Source: Culex pipiens pallens | Lineage: Eukaryota > Arthropoda > Insecta > Diptera > Culicidae | Reading direction: 5' to 3' | Assembly (NCBI RefSeq): GCF_016801865.2 | Contig: NC_068938.1 | Coordinates: 89,614,221 to 89,678,220, forward strand | DNA: 64,000 nucleotides | Shown here: one piece after another, positions 44,718-56,560 of the stretch | Numbering within the stretch: position 1 is the first letter of the stretch | Layout of the letters: the number at the start of each line of letters is the position of its first letter | The notes under the pieces: model-generated | The model's database searches: none | The model's input: only the letters and a program-made list of their open reading frames with translations | What the model was told of the DNA's origin: nothing | Made by a program: the position numbers and the translations under genes

Positions 44718-47700
44718 TTCAAGTTTTTGTACAAATTTGAAACATTATGTTTTACCCTTCTGCATAATTTTTGCTATTTTTATTTTTTTTATCTGAAAAA
44801 TTTCACTGGGATTCATTTGAAAATATGACAAATTTTTGCCGTTATATCGTTGAATTTCTGTAAATTTTAAAGGTCGCAATAAAAATTCATTGCACTCCTA
44901 CATCTTGGCATAAATTCTGATCAAAGTTTTAAATGTAAAATTAAAGAAAATTTGAACTTTAGAGAATAACTTTAGTTTCAATTTACCCAACCAATTTTGG
45001 AAAAATGTTAGTAAATTTTTAAAGAGCATTCCCATCTTAAAAGTTTAGTTTTTAATAATTTAGGTTTTGCAAGTCAAAATAATTTCAAATGAAAAAATCA
45101 ACGGTTTATTCCAAGAGACAATAGCTTGCCCTTGTAGGTCAATTCAAATACATGCATAACTATTGTTCACGTTTACTTTTTCTTCAAGCTTAGATAAATT
45201 TTCTGATTTATTTTTCCTTATTAGGTTCTACATAATTGACTTTTTCAAACGTCCACAATAGCATTTTATAATGCGTTTTCACACTCCTTAACGATGTTTT
45301 AACACTCACCTTTTCTTTACTTCCTCTCAGTTTCAACCATTTTTAACTGCTTTATTATTCGTTTTTATTTTCCTCTTTTCCAGGTGGACTGCTGTTTTCC
45401 CACCCAAAGCGAGTTTTCCCGGCAACGGGAACATCCAAACAGGATAATTTTCGCAAACAGCCGTGATAAATGTTCACCCAAGTGCAGCACACCACAGAGG
45501 GAGAGGGAGAGGGTAATCCGGAGCGTGGTCCTTCCGATAGATTAAACTGTAGTGAAAAGAGCGGAACTTCTTTGCTTGGGGGGAGTCAAGTGGGGAAGGT
45601 GAGGTAGATTAATAAAGATTTTAATAGATGTAAATGGGATACTAGAAATACTCTTCATAAATTAACAATATTGAGTTTGATTTTTTATAAGAAAATATAA
45701 AGAGAATGACCAACTTAACCCCAAGTTCCCCTTTGATCTAGAATGAAAAAGGCAAAGAATTTACACGTAAATCTTCTCCACTATCTCAAGTGCTTGTTCC
45801 ATTTACTAGTCTACTTGGTTTTTGTTTTATTGTATTTTCAGTTAATTACGTGAAAAATGGTCTTTTCGCTGGTTTTTCCTTTTTAATGCCTGACACCGTT
45901 TTGGATCAATGTTTTTGAAATGCATAACCTATTTTCCAATTTTTCCAAATATATATATTTTTTTGTTAACGAGGATTTTTTGATTATAACAATACAAATT
46001 GCGTTAAAGCATAGGATAGATGGCACTACATACTATATGATCTTATCAAATTTTAATTCAGTATTATTCAAGTAAAAGCAATGATGCAGATAACAAAAGG
46101 TAACACTCTTCCAGCCAAGTCTTCCCCTACCGCATGTCCGATGACTCTGGAGCTCTTAGCTCGAGCAGACAGCTAACCTCATCAATCTTCCTTCAATAAG
46201 TGAACATGAGATTGCAGTCTGTTTCGCTGGAGAGACCATGGACGAGACACATCCCTGCATGAAAACAAGAATGTCAGCGCCAGGGCATCAGAATGTGGCA
46301 CAGAAGTGCTGCAGCATTTATGCATAAATTTGTCGGAAGCTGACTCAATACGAGTCACCACCACCACACTGTTGGTAGCCCTTTCTTGGAGTAACGTCAG
46401 GATGAAAATTGCCCCTGACATGTGTGGCACCAATATGTGCTGCTGCTACGAAGTAACGATGTCACCCTCTGAACCGACCCTTGTTTAGTAACTTTGCCAC
46501 TGTTAAGTTATGATGATGTGATAACAGGGGATCCCAGTTTAAGGTGATAAGTAATGGTGCATGTAATGTCTAGCTTTTGATGAAAATTGATTTTGAAAAT
46601 TTCCTTCCAGTTATTGTTTGCTCAATGTTTTAAATATCAAAGAAGTGAGAACAAAAATTAAAATGGCCTCGTCCACACTTTAAAGAACCAGCCACTCAAG
46701 ACATAACCACTCATGGGGGAATTACCACGGAACTTTACGATTTCACTGGGCGAACAGGAAAGTTTCGTGCTGTGTCCATACAGCAACTTTATGGTTGGTA
46801 TCATTTTCCAGAGATAATCTTGAATTTGAAAAAATGCCTCAACACTATAAAATAAATACATTCAGAATTCCTTTGCAGAAAAAGTTTATTGAAAATTAAT
46901 TAGTTCTTTGAATTTTCTAGAAAATGTTTTTTGAATTGAATTTGAAGATTTCTTAATTTCTTTGAAAAACTTCGAAGAAAACCGCAGCCTATACGTTGAT
47001 TACATGTTGAGATGTGTGTCAAACAACGTTTCTATTTAATTACTGCATTTCATGGAAATGTTTGCTACGGTTGAGTGCACTCTATTTGAAGCATTAAGAA
47101 TTAAGACTCCGATATTCAACTTGTTAAAATAATGCTGTGAAATTAAAAAAAATCAAAAAGCATTAAGCTGCAACATTTTATTTATTTTAAACTGTTAAAA
47201 GCTCAACACTTTCTACACCATGTTGCTACAAACAAAAAATAAGTCAATTAGGAAACAGTTCCCCCTCCCGGTTGTAAAACTATGCATAACTGCAGTTCTA
47301 GCAACTGCTTATCCTACTTAGCAAAAGCAACTACCGTTTTCTTCAAGTGTGCCAAAGAGGCGCTGCTTGTACGCAACGAACCACTTTTGCACCTCGCACC
47401 AGACGGAATTAAATGGGAAATTTCCACTCTCAAAGGACAAAGTTTTTTAAACTGCATGCATGCACTTTACACTTTCAGTTACTTCTTGTAGCCATACTGC
47501 GTTGTCATGCTGGCACATGTAATTATGTCGCAAAATGTTACAACATGAGCACCATGTTAAATTAATTGTGATGCAGTTAGAGCGAAAAATTAGGCATGTT
47601 GCTAGAAAAAAAACTCTGTTTTCTACAAATTGTTTTTAATTTAGATTTTAAAATGGCATTTATTGAGTATATCATTTTTGCATTGAAAATTACCAGTAAC

Positions 47701-48150
47701 TGTAATATTTTTGGTTTCACGTTGAAAATTATCTTTTCAAATTACATTAAGATTGAAATTGCTGAAATTTCATGGATGTTTTTTAGGTTCTCAATTCAAC
47801 TATAAAATGATTATACGCAACTATCTGAAATGTGTCAATTCGCCCAAAACAGAGGCAAATTTTCGCCTTTCCAAAAAACATCCATCACTGTAGTTCTAAT
47901 ATAACAGATCAGAGTAATGATAAACTTTTCAATTTTGGATAAAAATTTGTGGATGTTATCACCACAAACACAAAAATGATTGCGATGTTTTTCACTAGCT
48001 TTAAAAAAGCTTTACTATGTTGCCAACCCATGCGACATGTACTAGGACATGCAACAACTTTCCAACATACATCTTTTGTAGCACCATAATGCATGATTGA
48101 AATCTCTTCGGTTTTACTGTTGGGTCATACTCAGAAGAAATAAATTTGTT
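44718..48150. other. Single-copy AT-rich DNA, no gene called
   Basis: No repeat with defined ends was found. Regions 45384-45540 and 46090-46500 are less AT-rich. The former is described separately as a weak exon candidate. Confidence 0.35.
45384..45533 (+). other. Weak candidate internal exon
   Basis: A strong polypyrimidine tract and acceptor (TTTTCCTCTTTTCCAG) end at 45383. The following sequence is GC-rich and stays open for about 53 codons in one frame (VDCCFPTQSEFSR...) to a TAA near 45543. A possible donor GTAATC lies at 45512. I recognise no protein and there is no adjoining exon. Confidence 0.15.
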
Positions 48151-48159
48151 CAAAAAAGA

Positions 48160-49585
48160 ATTAGGCCAATTTTTTTCTAATCCGAAGGTCAGAGCTTTAT
48201 AAAGTCATTAAAAAATTTAAAAAAATCAACGCAAAAAAAAAGCATTTTTAACATTTAATATTTTAGGCCAACGCAAATATTGATCAAGGTTTTTGTCCCT
48301 CATCTCTGGTCAAGGTCAATGAAGGGGGAGAGAGCCAGTATTTCAACAAAAAAAAGCATGGAAAATGCATTGTATAGGAATACAGTCAGTTTGTATTCAT
48401 CAGTTTTCAAAAAATCTAAGTTTTAAAGAAAATATTTTTTTTGCGGGAAAAACACTTTTTGCTGATTTTTACATTAAAAATTCACTAAAACTCAAAATTT
48501 TCTTTAAGCAACTCAAACGTGTTAAAAATCATCATAAGCGCAGAGGAATGCATTTTAAATTGTTTCTTGCTGATTGCACTTACAATTTCATTGAAATTTT
48601 GAGGCTTTCTGAAACAAAATTTGTTTTGCTCCCTGATTTTTTCGGCCGTTTTTAAAGGGAGAGAGACAAAAACTTTGAAAAATATTTGCAACGACCATAT
48701 CATCAAAAAATACATACCGTAAACACTTATTTATAATTCCCAAATTTGTTAATATGTTTTAGGCATATCTTTTCAAATGTTAGTCAATTATGCAAAATGG
48801 CCTCTTATGTCATAGAGAAACACCATAGAATGTTGAGTCAAATCACATAAATCTATTTCCGGTTTTTGTAGAGATGAATGAAAACAAATATGTTCTTTAA
48901 AATCAGGGGCGCCCAACCTTTTGATTCGTCAGAGTCATTGGCGAGGATAGAAAAAACCTAAAAACAATGTTTATTTGATTATGCTTTTGCTAAAACAATG
49001 TTTATTTGATTAGTAACAACTTTGGATTATGTAAAATTATATTTAAATTGCTACAAATAAAAATAAAAAGGGTACAAAAAATATCAAAATTCCCATTTCA
49101 ATATACCATGACTGTAATTGTTTTGCAAAAAAAATTAGTTTGACACTTTTTGTGGTTCTGCTTTTAAATATCTTAAAATTTGAACATTTTAGTAAATTAT
49201 GTTTTGAAGAGTTTTCTATTCACTTTTATTCGAATTTCTTTTAAATGATTCCCTGAGGACTTGTTATTTTTTTTTGTTTTTTTTTTCGTATGTTTCACGA
49301 AATTTTAAATTGTGTACACTGATGTCATTTTTCATTCAAACAATTAATTCCAAAAGCATTAGTAATGAACAGAAAAGGAAGAAATACAAACAAATAATAT
49401 TTTTTAAAGAATTTCAACAATAATATTTCTATTAAAAAAGTGAAATCAAAATACAAATCTAACGTTGAATAAAAAACATTTGATTGCTTAGAAATTAAAA
49501 ACAAAGCTTTTGAACGTGAAAGTTTTATCTCATGCTCATTTTCTATCTCATCTCATTTATTCAATATTTCAAAAGGATCAGACAT
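48160..49585. repeat. Diverged repeats, including a hAT-like end
   Basis: 48400-48890 contains eroded long-foldback words (TATGCAAAATGGCCTCTT, GGTTTTTGTAGAGA). At 48904 CAGGGGCGCCCAACCTTTT resembles the terminus of hAT-type elements, but I could not find the matching right end or an 8-bp duplication. Confidence 0.3.
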
Positions 49586-50184
49586 TGTAGGAGAGAGTGG
49601 GGAGGCTTGATTCCCGAAGACACTTGATCCCAAGCCTGTATCTCGTCAGCATGTAGGTAAAACAATTAGCTTTATTCTAGAATGTGGTGCGAAATTAACT
49701 AAAACTCATTGTGGAAAACAAAGAAAAAAATTAAAAAATGTTTAGATTGAGTTACACACATTTTTCTAAAACGAGCTGCAAAAAACTTCCAAGAGATCTT
49801 TTTTTCTTAGTTTTCATATGTATAGAAAACACTCAAAAAAAATTCAAAAATATATTTTATACATGAATTGTTTGATGAACTTATCAACTCCAAAACCCTT
49901 ACGCATTTGACGTTGAATTTATCGTCATACTATTTTTACAATCAATTGTTTAAAAAAGTGCGTTTAGGGAGACTTGATCCCTGCATTTTTACAGTCACTC
50001 GAATCAGCCTTAAGATTAAATAATTGGGCTGGGTTTTCGTACATAGTTTCCTATAGTATAGTTGTACATAACTTATTGCAATTTGAACCTTTTTTCAAAA
50101 GTTTTGTAAACAAAATTTACCAGCTTTTGTAAACATGCTCAATTTTGGTCTAAAAAAGAAAATTTTAAGTTTTTAAATATTTTC

Positions 50185-50779
50185 ACGGCGTGTTTTCTAT
50201 AACAAACTTTTCAGGAAAAAATAGTCATCGCTGCTTTCAAATGTGTCTTATAGGAAATTTTCTCAGCTTTCCAATGCTTCTAAGAGCAAAATGTTTCATC
50301 GGGAAATTTCCGAGATATCTTTATTTTAAGTTTTTTGGCTTTAAATTTCTTTATTATTTATTGGAAACTATATACTAACAGTTCAGAAAACTTATCAAAT
50401 GATGTGGTTCATGGGTCACTTACTCATCAAAATGTGCAAAATAAGACAAGAAACGACTTTGTAGAAGGTAGCAAACCGCTAAACATTTTGAAAATGAAGT
50501 TTTAACCAAATTTTGGAATATATGGAATTTATTCAGAAATTAAAATCATAAAACAATGTAAAAATATATTTTTATTAGATTATTACATTTATTTTTTGTG
50601 TACAAATATTACGTGTTTGCTCTGATTAAGCTTGTTCAACCAAAACTTTGGCAGGTTTGTGATTGTTAATGGTATTATTGAATTTTAATGTATAAATTTG
50701 ATATGTTCTTAAGCAAACATTAACCAGGAACATAAATACAAATAAGATTTAAAATCGAAAATGTACATACATACATACA

Positions 50780-50810
<31 letters not shown>

Positions 50811-51752
50811 TACTGTTGCAAGCTTCAAAAATCATATTTTTATGAGTATCAAATAAATATAAAATCTTTACTGTTGAAAATGCACTTAAAAGTAGCAATA
50901 AAACTCGAGTCTTCCAATTCAAAATGCTGAAAACATCGTTACTAACTTTTTTTTGTTTGAACAATATTATTTATTATTTTAACAAAAAAAAACAAAAAAA
51001 AATCGTCTTTCCACAGTATTTAAAAAAAGATGAGAGTCTTATAAACTTCTAAAATTGCTAATTCCTTGATCATTTAATACAAAAAAAAACTAAAACAGTC
51101 ATTTCATACTAATGAAAAATATTTCTCCAAAAGCTTGCAACAATAGTTTGCAGTTCAGTTTCGAGTATTAAACATGTTTTGTATTCATGCAACTGGTTAA
51201 TGTTTGATTAAGGAAATATGTTATTTATTTATAAAAATCTTGTAATACCCTATCAATCTCAAACCTGTAAAAATTTCGGTTGTATCAGCTAATTCCACGC
51301 TGAATCAGAGCAGATCGGTGTTATTTGTACACCACAATTATGAAATAATCTATTTGTTCTTGTAAAAATAATATTTTAATGTGGTTTTATGATTTAAGTT
51401 TCTAAATAAATCCCACATATTCAAAAATTCGGATAAAACTAAATTTTCAAAATGTTTAGCGGTTTGCAACCTTCTACAAAGTTGTTTCTTGTATTATTTT
51501 GCACATTTTGATGAGTAAATGACACATGAAACACATCATTTGACAAGTTTCCTGTGCTGTTATTTAAAAGTTTCCAATAAATGATGAAGGATTTTAAAAC
51601 AAAAAACTTAAAATATAGATATCTCAGAAATTTCCCGATGAAACATTTCGCTCTTAGAAGCATTGGAAAGCTGAGAAAATTTCCTATAAGATACTTTTGA
51701 AAGTAGCGATGACTATTTTTTCTCCTTAAGGTTGCCCAGAAAACACGCCGTG
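50185..51752. mobile_element. Foldback with ~570-bp arms and microsatellite loop
   Basis: CACGGCGTGTTTTCT at 50185 pairs with AGAAAACACGCCGTG ending at 51752. The arms continue inward through GTTTGCAACC/GGTAGCAAAC words and CTTAAGCAAACATTAACC (complement near 51195). The spacer (about 50760-51170) holds the ACAT microsatellite. The wider repeat may extend to GGGGAGGCTTGATTCCC near 49600 and GGGGATCAAATTACCCC near 51888. No coding capacity. Confidence 0.7.
50761..50810. repeat. (ACAT)n microsatellite
   Basis: About eleven perfect ACAT/CATA units located in the loop of the surrounding palindrome. Confidence 0.95.
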
Positions 51753-52099
51753 TTTTGCTTGCTAAACTTGTTATATTTTGAACACAAACGTACAGGTTTA
51801 ATGTGAAATTGCTGTAACTTATAGAAAATTAAAAGTTTGAATGAATAAAAAACATTTTGCTTAAGATTTCTTCAAAATGTTGAAAAGGGGATCAAATTAC
51901 CCCCAACATTTTAAAAATGCCGGTTTAAAATATTTTTTTAAAAAGATGCGAAGAGTTTATCTGATGAAATACCCTTATCAGCCAAACATAGTTGAATGTT
52001 TGAGCTTTCAATTCATGCAAAAAGGATATAACAATTTTGCCCGACAATTATCCACATTACCGACAGCTGTTTGATTGTATTGCAGAAAAATAATCCTAA

Positions 52100-52172
52100 C
52101 AGGACTAGGATTGAACCATTAACTTCTCGGTTATTGATCCGATACGCTACCACCGCGCCATGTAGCGCTTGA
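52100..52172 (-). other. Degenerate tRNA-like sequence
   Basis: On the minus strand TGGCGCGGTGGTAGCG is a box A-like D arm, ATCGG..ATAACCGA an anticodon arm, and TGGTTCAATCCTA a box B. The acceptor ends do not pair well. It is a SINE head or pseudo-tRNA; downstream minus-strand sequence does not match the other SINEs here. Confidence 0.45.
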
Positions 52173-52296
52173 TGACTTTAAGAGAGACAGAGCACAAAGA
52201 TATTCTTCTTAGCTCGAAGACGGGTCAGAAGATACAAGTATTGGTGAGGACTGCAGATCGCTGACAGGTTTTCCCACGGGCATAATTGTTATACGA

Positions 52297-52298
<2 letters not shown>

Positions 52299-52327
<29 letters not shown>
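52299..52327. repeat. (TG)n microsatellite
   Basis: About 14 perfect TG dinucleotides followed by a T run. Confidence 0.95.
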
Positions 52328-52330
<3 letters not shown>

Positions 52331-54397
52331 TTTTTTGTAGCAAACTCGCTATGACAGATTTTTACACATCTTTTTTCAAGTTGTTCATTTGGTGGAAGAA
52401 AGTTTTGGTTTCAGCTTTCAGCTATGTTTTACATTTAATTTATGTTGTTTGATTTGTTTGACCCAAAAAGTGTGATTCTTTATTCGAATAAAATCTGATT
52501 GATATTGCACTGCTGAAATATTCATCAATAACGCAAGATATTCTGCGTCTGATTAATTATTCCTGCCGGAATTAAGCTTTGCATGATTAACACTGCCAAA
52601 TTAGTTGCACGGTTCACGAAATAATAGATAACCCACTCGCAATATCCTCTGCCAGCCTACAATGTCCTGCCTCTCGCAAACCTCACGAAATTCCCATCCA
52701 AATCCAGGAACCAAACAGAAGCACATTTTCCCCGGCCACCAGGCGGTGGATTAGAGTGCCATCGAAACCTAATTCCACTCCATCACTGCTTAGCAGAGGG
52801 AAACGCTGAGGGAGGGGGGTCCCGGCTTAGAAAGCTGAGCTGTCTGCGGGTTACACCCGGGTTCCGGTCGAAAAACGATCCACCGGTGACCAATTGTGCG
52901 GTCGGATGTTTGGTTTGTCCAAATGGCCATTCGCAGCCACCACTCACTGCAAGTTTGACCCAATTGGAATACAAATTATGCCCATTATTACGATTCGAAA
53001 CCGGCCAAAATATGTCCCCGGCGAGCTCTGCCGGACAAGTGTGAAAAGTGCACGGATACTGGCCAAGTTTGAAGGCACGGCCAAAGGACGGAATGGCAAT
53101 GCCTAATTTAAGCTCTGATCTGGCGGGTTGAAGCAGTGACAAATTGTTCGAAAGAATTATAAAACAGTTTGTTAGAATACTAATTGGTTTTTGATATAGA
53201 TCTGAATAGTGATGATCAGATTTCTTTCAAAGTGGTGGATCCTGTTTCAACATTTAATGGCTATTTAAGTGGAGTTGAATTTGTAATATGTGATTTAAAT
53301 TATTTGCTAAGCAATATCAGGTAACAAAAATCACTCTTTATTTTAAATAGCAATTTAATATCGATTTACCTTTCCATTGTACTAGAATATGATTGATTTT
53401 ACCCCGTTATCGATATCTCACAACTAAAGTTCAGCATTTTCATTGTTTATCAAAATTAGTATGCATGTTTACGTTCCCCCTCAACCCAGTTAGCAGCCGG
53501 CGGCCATTTCTGCCATCACGGCCGGATGATGCAGTCAAAACAATTTCCTGCAATTGTTTTGAAAGCGTCGAGACGCGTGATGTATCATTTCAGCAGGTCA
53601 ACAATGCCCGCGTCCTCCCTGCACCGTCGTCCTCACGCGTGGCATCAAAATCAACAGAAGCGCCGATGATCGTACACGCAACAACGTTTTGCGGCAGCAC
53701 ACGCAGGAAAAAAAATGTTTTCCGCTTCGTTTAGTTTTAATTTTATGCTGCACTGGTATGAATATGGAAATTGTTTCGGCATTTTTTGTCGGTTCTCTTG
53801 CTCTCGTTGCTTTATGGGAGTTGCTGCTGCGTACTCCAAAAACATCGCGATACACGATCCGTCGACTTGTCATTTGCCATATCAGCTAAACTGGACGGTG
53901 AGAGTTCGTGGGATTTTGATCTCAGAATAATTTGTTTAGTTTTTGTTTAATTTAGCACTAAAATATTCTGAAGGGAATTAATTATTATTTAAAAAATGAA
54001 AAACTCTATATAAGGTAATATGAACATAGTTGAAAATATTATTGTAATAAATATAAATAAATTAATAATTACATCTGGAAATGGGGTACATCTTTTATGT
54101 CAAAAAAATGTTTAATTTATCTCCAAAAATGTGTAAATTCACCCCTATTCCAGTTTTTTGCCACTTTTTCAGTCTGGTAATCTAACATCATAAAAACAAA
54201 TCGCAAAAAAAAAACGCTTTTTGCCATACTTAAGGCTACCAACTGTACGGATTTTTTCCTTACCATATGGATTTTCGAACCTCTTCGCGGATTTTTAACA
54301 GGCCGGAATTTTTGTAGGGAATTTTACGCATATTACGGATTTGTACGGAATTTTAACAACTTTTTAATCATTGAATTGCTTTTTTGATTTGGTCGAA
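52328..54397. other. Single-copy DNA, no gene called
   Basis: 52560-53110 and 53480-53930 are GC-richer islands with overlapping frames of up to 119 residues on both strands and no recognisable domain. They may be regulatory. The rest is AT-rich. Confidence 0.35.
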
Positions 54398-54955
54398 CAC
54401 AGCAAAAAATCCGATGGTAAAATCGCATGCAAAAGCATGCACATCACCTTTGTGAGAAAAAGCATGTAATATTGTATGAGAAAACGTGTACACAAAAAGC
54501 ATGTACCGAAGAAAAAAAAAAAAAGTCTGCTCACCCCAAAAATAACATCAATCCGGCGAGAGTCATATTCAGATTACCAAGTCCGCGCCCCAACCCACTC
54601 GGCTATTTCGCCACTATGAATATAGTTGGATCTTCACCGATGTAGCTGTAGGTTCCCCATACATCGTATGCAGTTAACGCAGTATACGACGTACGAAAAA
54701 CCTACTGTTACATTGGCATTGATCCAACTATTTTCATAGCGGCGAGATGGCCAAGTGGGTTGGGGCGCGGACTTGGTAATCTGAATATGACTCTCGCCGG
54801 ATTGATGTTATTTTTGGGGTGAGCAGACCTTTTTTTTTTTTCTTCGGTACATGCTTTTTGTGTACACGTTTTCTCATACAATATTACATGCTTTTTCTCA
54901 CAAAGGTGATGTGCATGCTTTTGCATGCGATTTTACACAGAAATTTTTTGCTGTG
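54398..54955. mobile_element. Palindromic element with tRNA-like sequence in each arm
   Basis: The ends CACAGCAAAAAAT and ATTTTTTGCTGTG bracket arms of about 255 bp (54398-54652 and 54702-54955) around a 50-bp loop. Arm identity is very high; the two arms give almost identical 72-codon translations on opposite strands. Each arm contains GGCGA.ATGGCC.AGTGGGTTGGGGCGCGG, a tRNA D-arm-like sequence, so the element resembles two tRNA-related units joined head to head. CACAG termini recall the TA-site MITE at 5206, but the flanks here are AA on both sides and no TA is kept. Confidence 0.75.
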
Positions 54956-56440
54956 AAGCTTTTGTTAACTAGAAATTTTTATTTTTCTGTGAGTTTGATT
55001 TAAAAAGGGAGAGTTTTCCGGGGTATCCTCAATTCAAACTTGATTATCAATAATTCTAGAGTTTTAGAACTATTGTCTTTCATATGATGATAGGACCTTT
55101 TAAAAAAAACTCTAGAATTGTTCTTTTAGAAATTCCTTACTAAATATATTTATCCCTTTCCAAAGGCTTTCTGAAACTTGTGAAAACATTTAAACATTTG
55201 AATTAACAAATCTAGAGTTTTTTTAAAGGTCCTATAAACTGTTGTGTTTCACATGTTATAGGACCTCTCAATTAAAAAAACACTAAGAACGATATTATTC
55301 GTAAAAGCCAACTTGACATTTCGTAAACTTTTAAACGTTAACAAAAAAAAAATGAAGAACATAATGATTGATTCAAATCAGGGTTTATTTTATTAATACT
55401 TTTAAACGTGCAAGTCATAAGCACTCTGATAGCATTTTGTGATTTTTTTTTTAGCTGTAAAAACGACACAGTTTTATATTTTTAATTCTCAAATTTAAAA
55501 AATTTAATTTATCTGAATAATTCATTGACAGTTTTTGTTATACCATGGTGTCATATCGGCAAAGTGTACGGATTTTTGCTCAGCAAGAGTTGGTAGCCTT
55601 AGCCATACTTATAATTTTTTTATACAAAATTTCAAAACATTTTTTATTGTGCCCAAACAAACTAATTCACGTTGTGTTTCCTAGAACAAACTTTAGATTA
55701 AAAAAAAAATCGGCAAGTCTAATATGTGGCACCATGAAAGAAGGGCTCTTTCCCGACTTTTTGCTTGGTCCATCGAAATGTTTCATCTTCAATTCAATTC
55801 AACTTTTTTTTAAGGTTTTTTTTTCGATTTTATAAGATATTTCTTCAAAAAAAGTCGCTGCAAATCGATGGACTCATATTGATATCCATCAAATTTCTTA
55901 TAAATATGTCTTGCGGGACTCTGAATTAAATATTTGACCAATATTTGACCTCCAATGAAAAGTCTCCAAACCAAATTTTTCAGATTGCTAGCTTTTTTTG
56001 AAATAACCCTAAAATCAGAACTGGAAGAACCAGGGCGACCAAAAAAATCTTTTCTTTGTACAATTTTTCATGAAAAATTCAGCAACATATTGCCCTTATA
56101 CATATTTGAGCATTGAACAATGCAAAACATAGATTTTTCCATTAAAAAGCAATTCCGCTGTGAAAATATCACCTTTTCCTGTCCATCGGGAGAAACGAAA
56201 CGGCCTACTTTTACCTACAAAACAAAGTAATGCTAAAAAGTAGTCCATTTCAGCACTGTTTTTGGTGCTGAAAAGTTGAACTTTAAAGTTGTTGGACTTT
56301 TCAGCACTGTTTTAATTTGTGCCATCTTGGGGAAAAGCATAGCCAAAGCCTCTTAAAACACGGTAACTTCAACTCGCTGGTTCTCGGGCATAACTCAACC
56401 AATCGAAACAATTATTTTTTTCCAGTGATTTGTTAGGATG
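54956..56440. repeat. AT-rich DNA with a hairpin and a dispersed repeat
   Basis: AGGACCTTTTAAAAAAAACTCTAG at 55092 pairs with CTAGAGTTTTTTTAAAGGTCCT near 55210, an inverted repeat of about 145 bp overall. 55700-55790 matches the repeat at 1588-1670. No coding sequence is supported. Confidence 0.45.
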
Positions 56441-56560
56441 TTCAGATGATCTTAAAATTTCGCATAACTCGATTTGATCAAATCTGTAATTTTTCCGATA
56501 AAAAAAATACAAGTTTGATCAAATCGAGTTCTGCAAAATTTTAGGATCATCTAAAAAATC
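56441..56560. repeat. Palindrome with ~50-bp arms
   Basis: GATCTTAAAATTTCGCATAA then CTCGATTTGATCAAA on the left pairs with TTTGATCAAATCGAG and CTGCAAAATTTTAGGATC on the right, around a short loop near 56498. Confidence 0.65.

Noticed and set aside
43490..44828. Long open frames (up to 440 residues) on both strands across the hexamer array
   Set aside because: The unit length is six, so frames without stops run through automatically; translations are dipeptide repeats on both strands. No start context or flanking gene structure.
48904..49260. A complete hAT MITE starting CAGGGGCGCCC
   Set aside because: No matching inverted right end or 8-bp duplication could be found, so only a possible terminus is noted.
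54427..54926. Two nearly identical 72-residue frames on opposite strands as a gene pair
   Set aside because: They are the same DNA read from the two arms of a palindrome and contain tRNA-like and low-complexity sequence.
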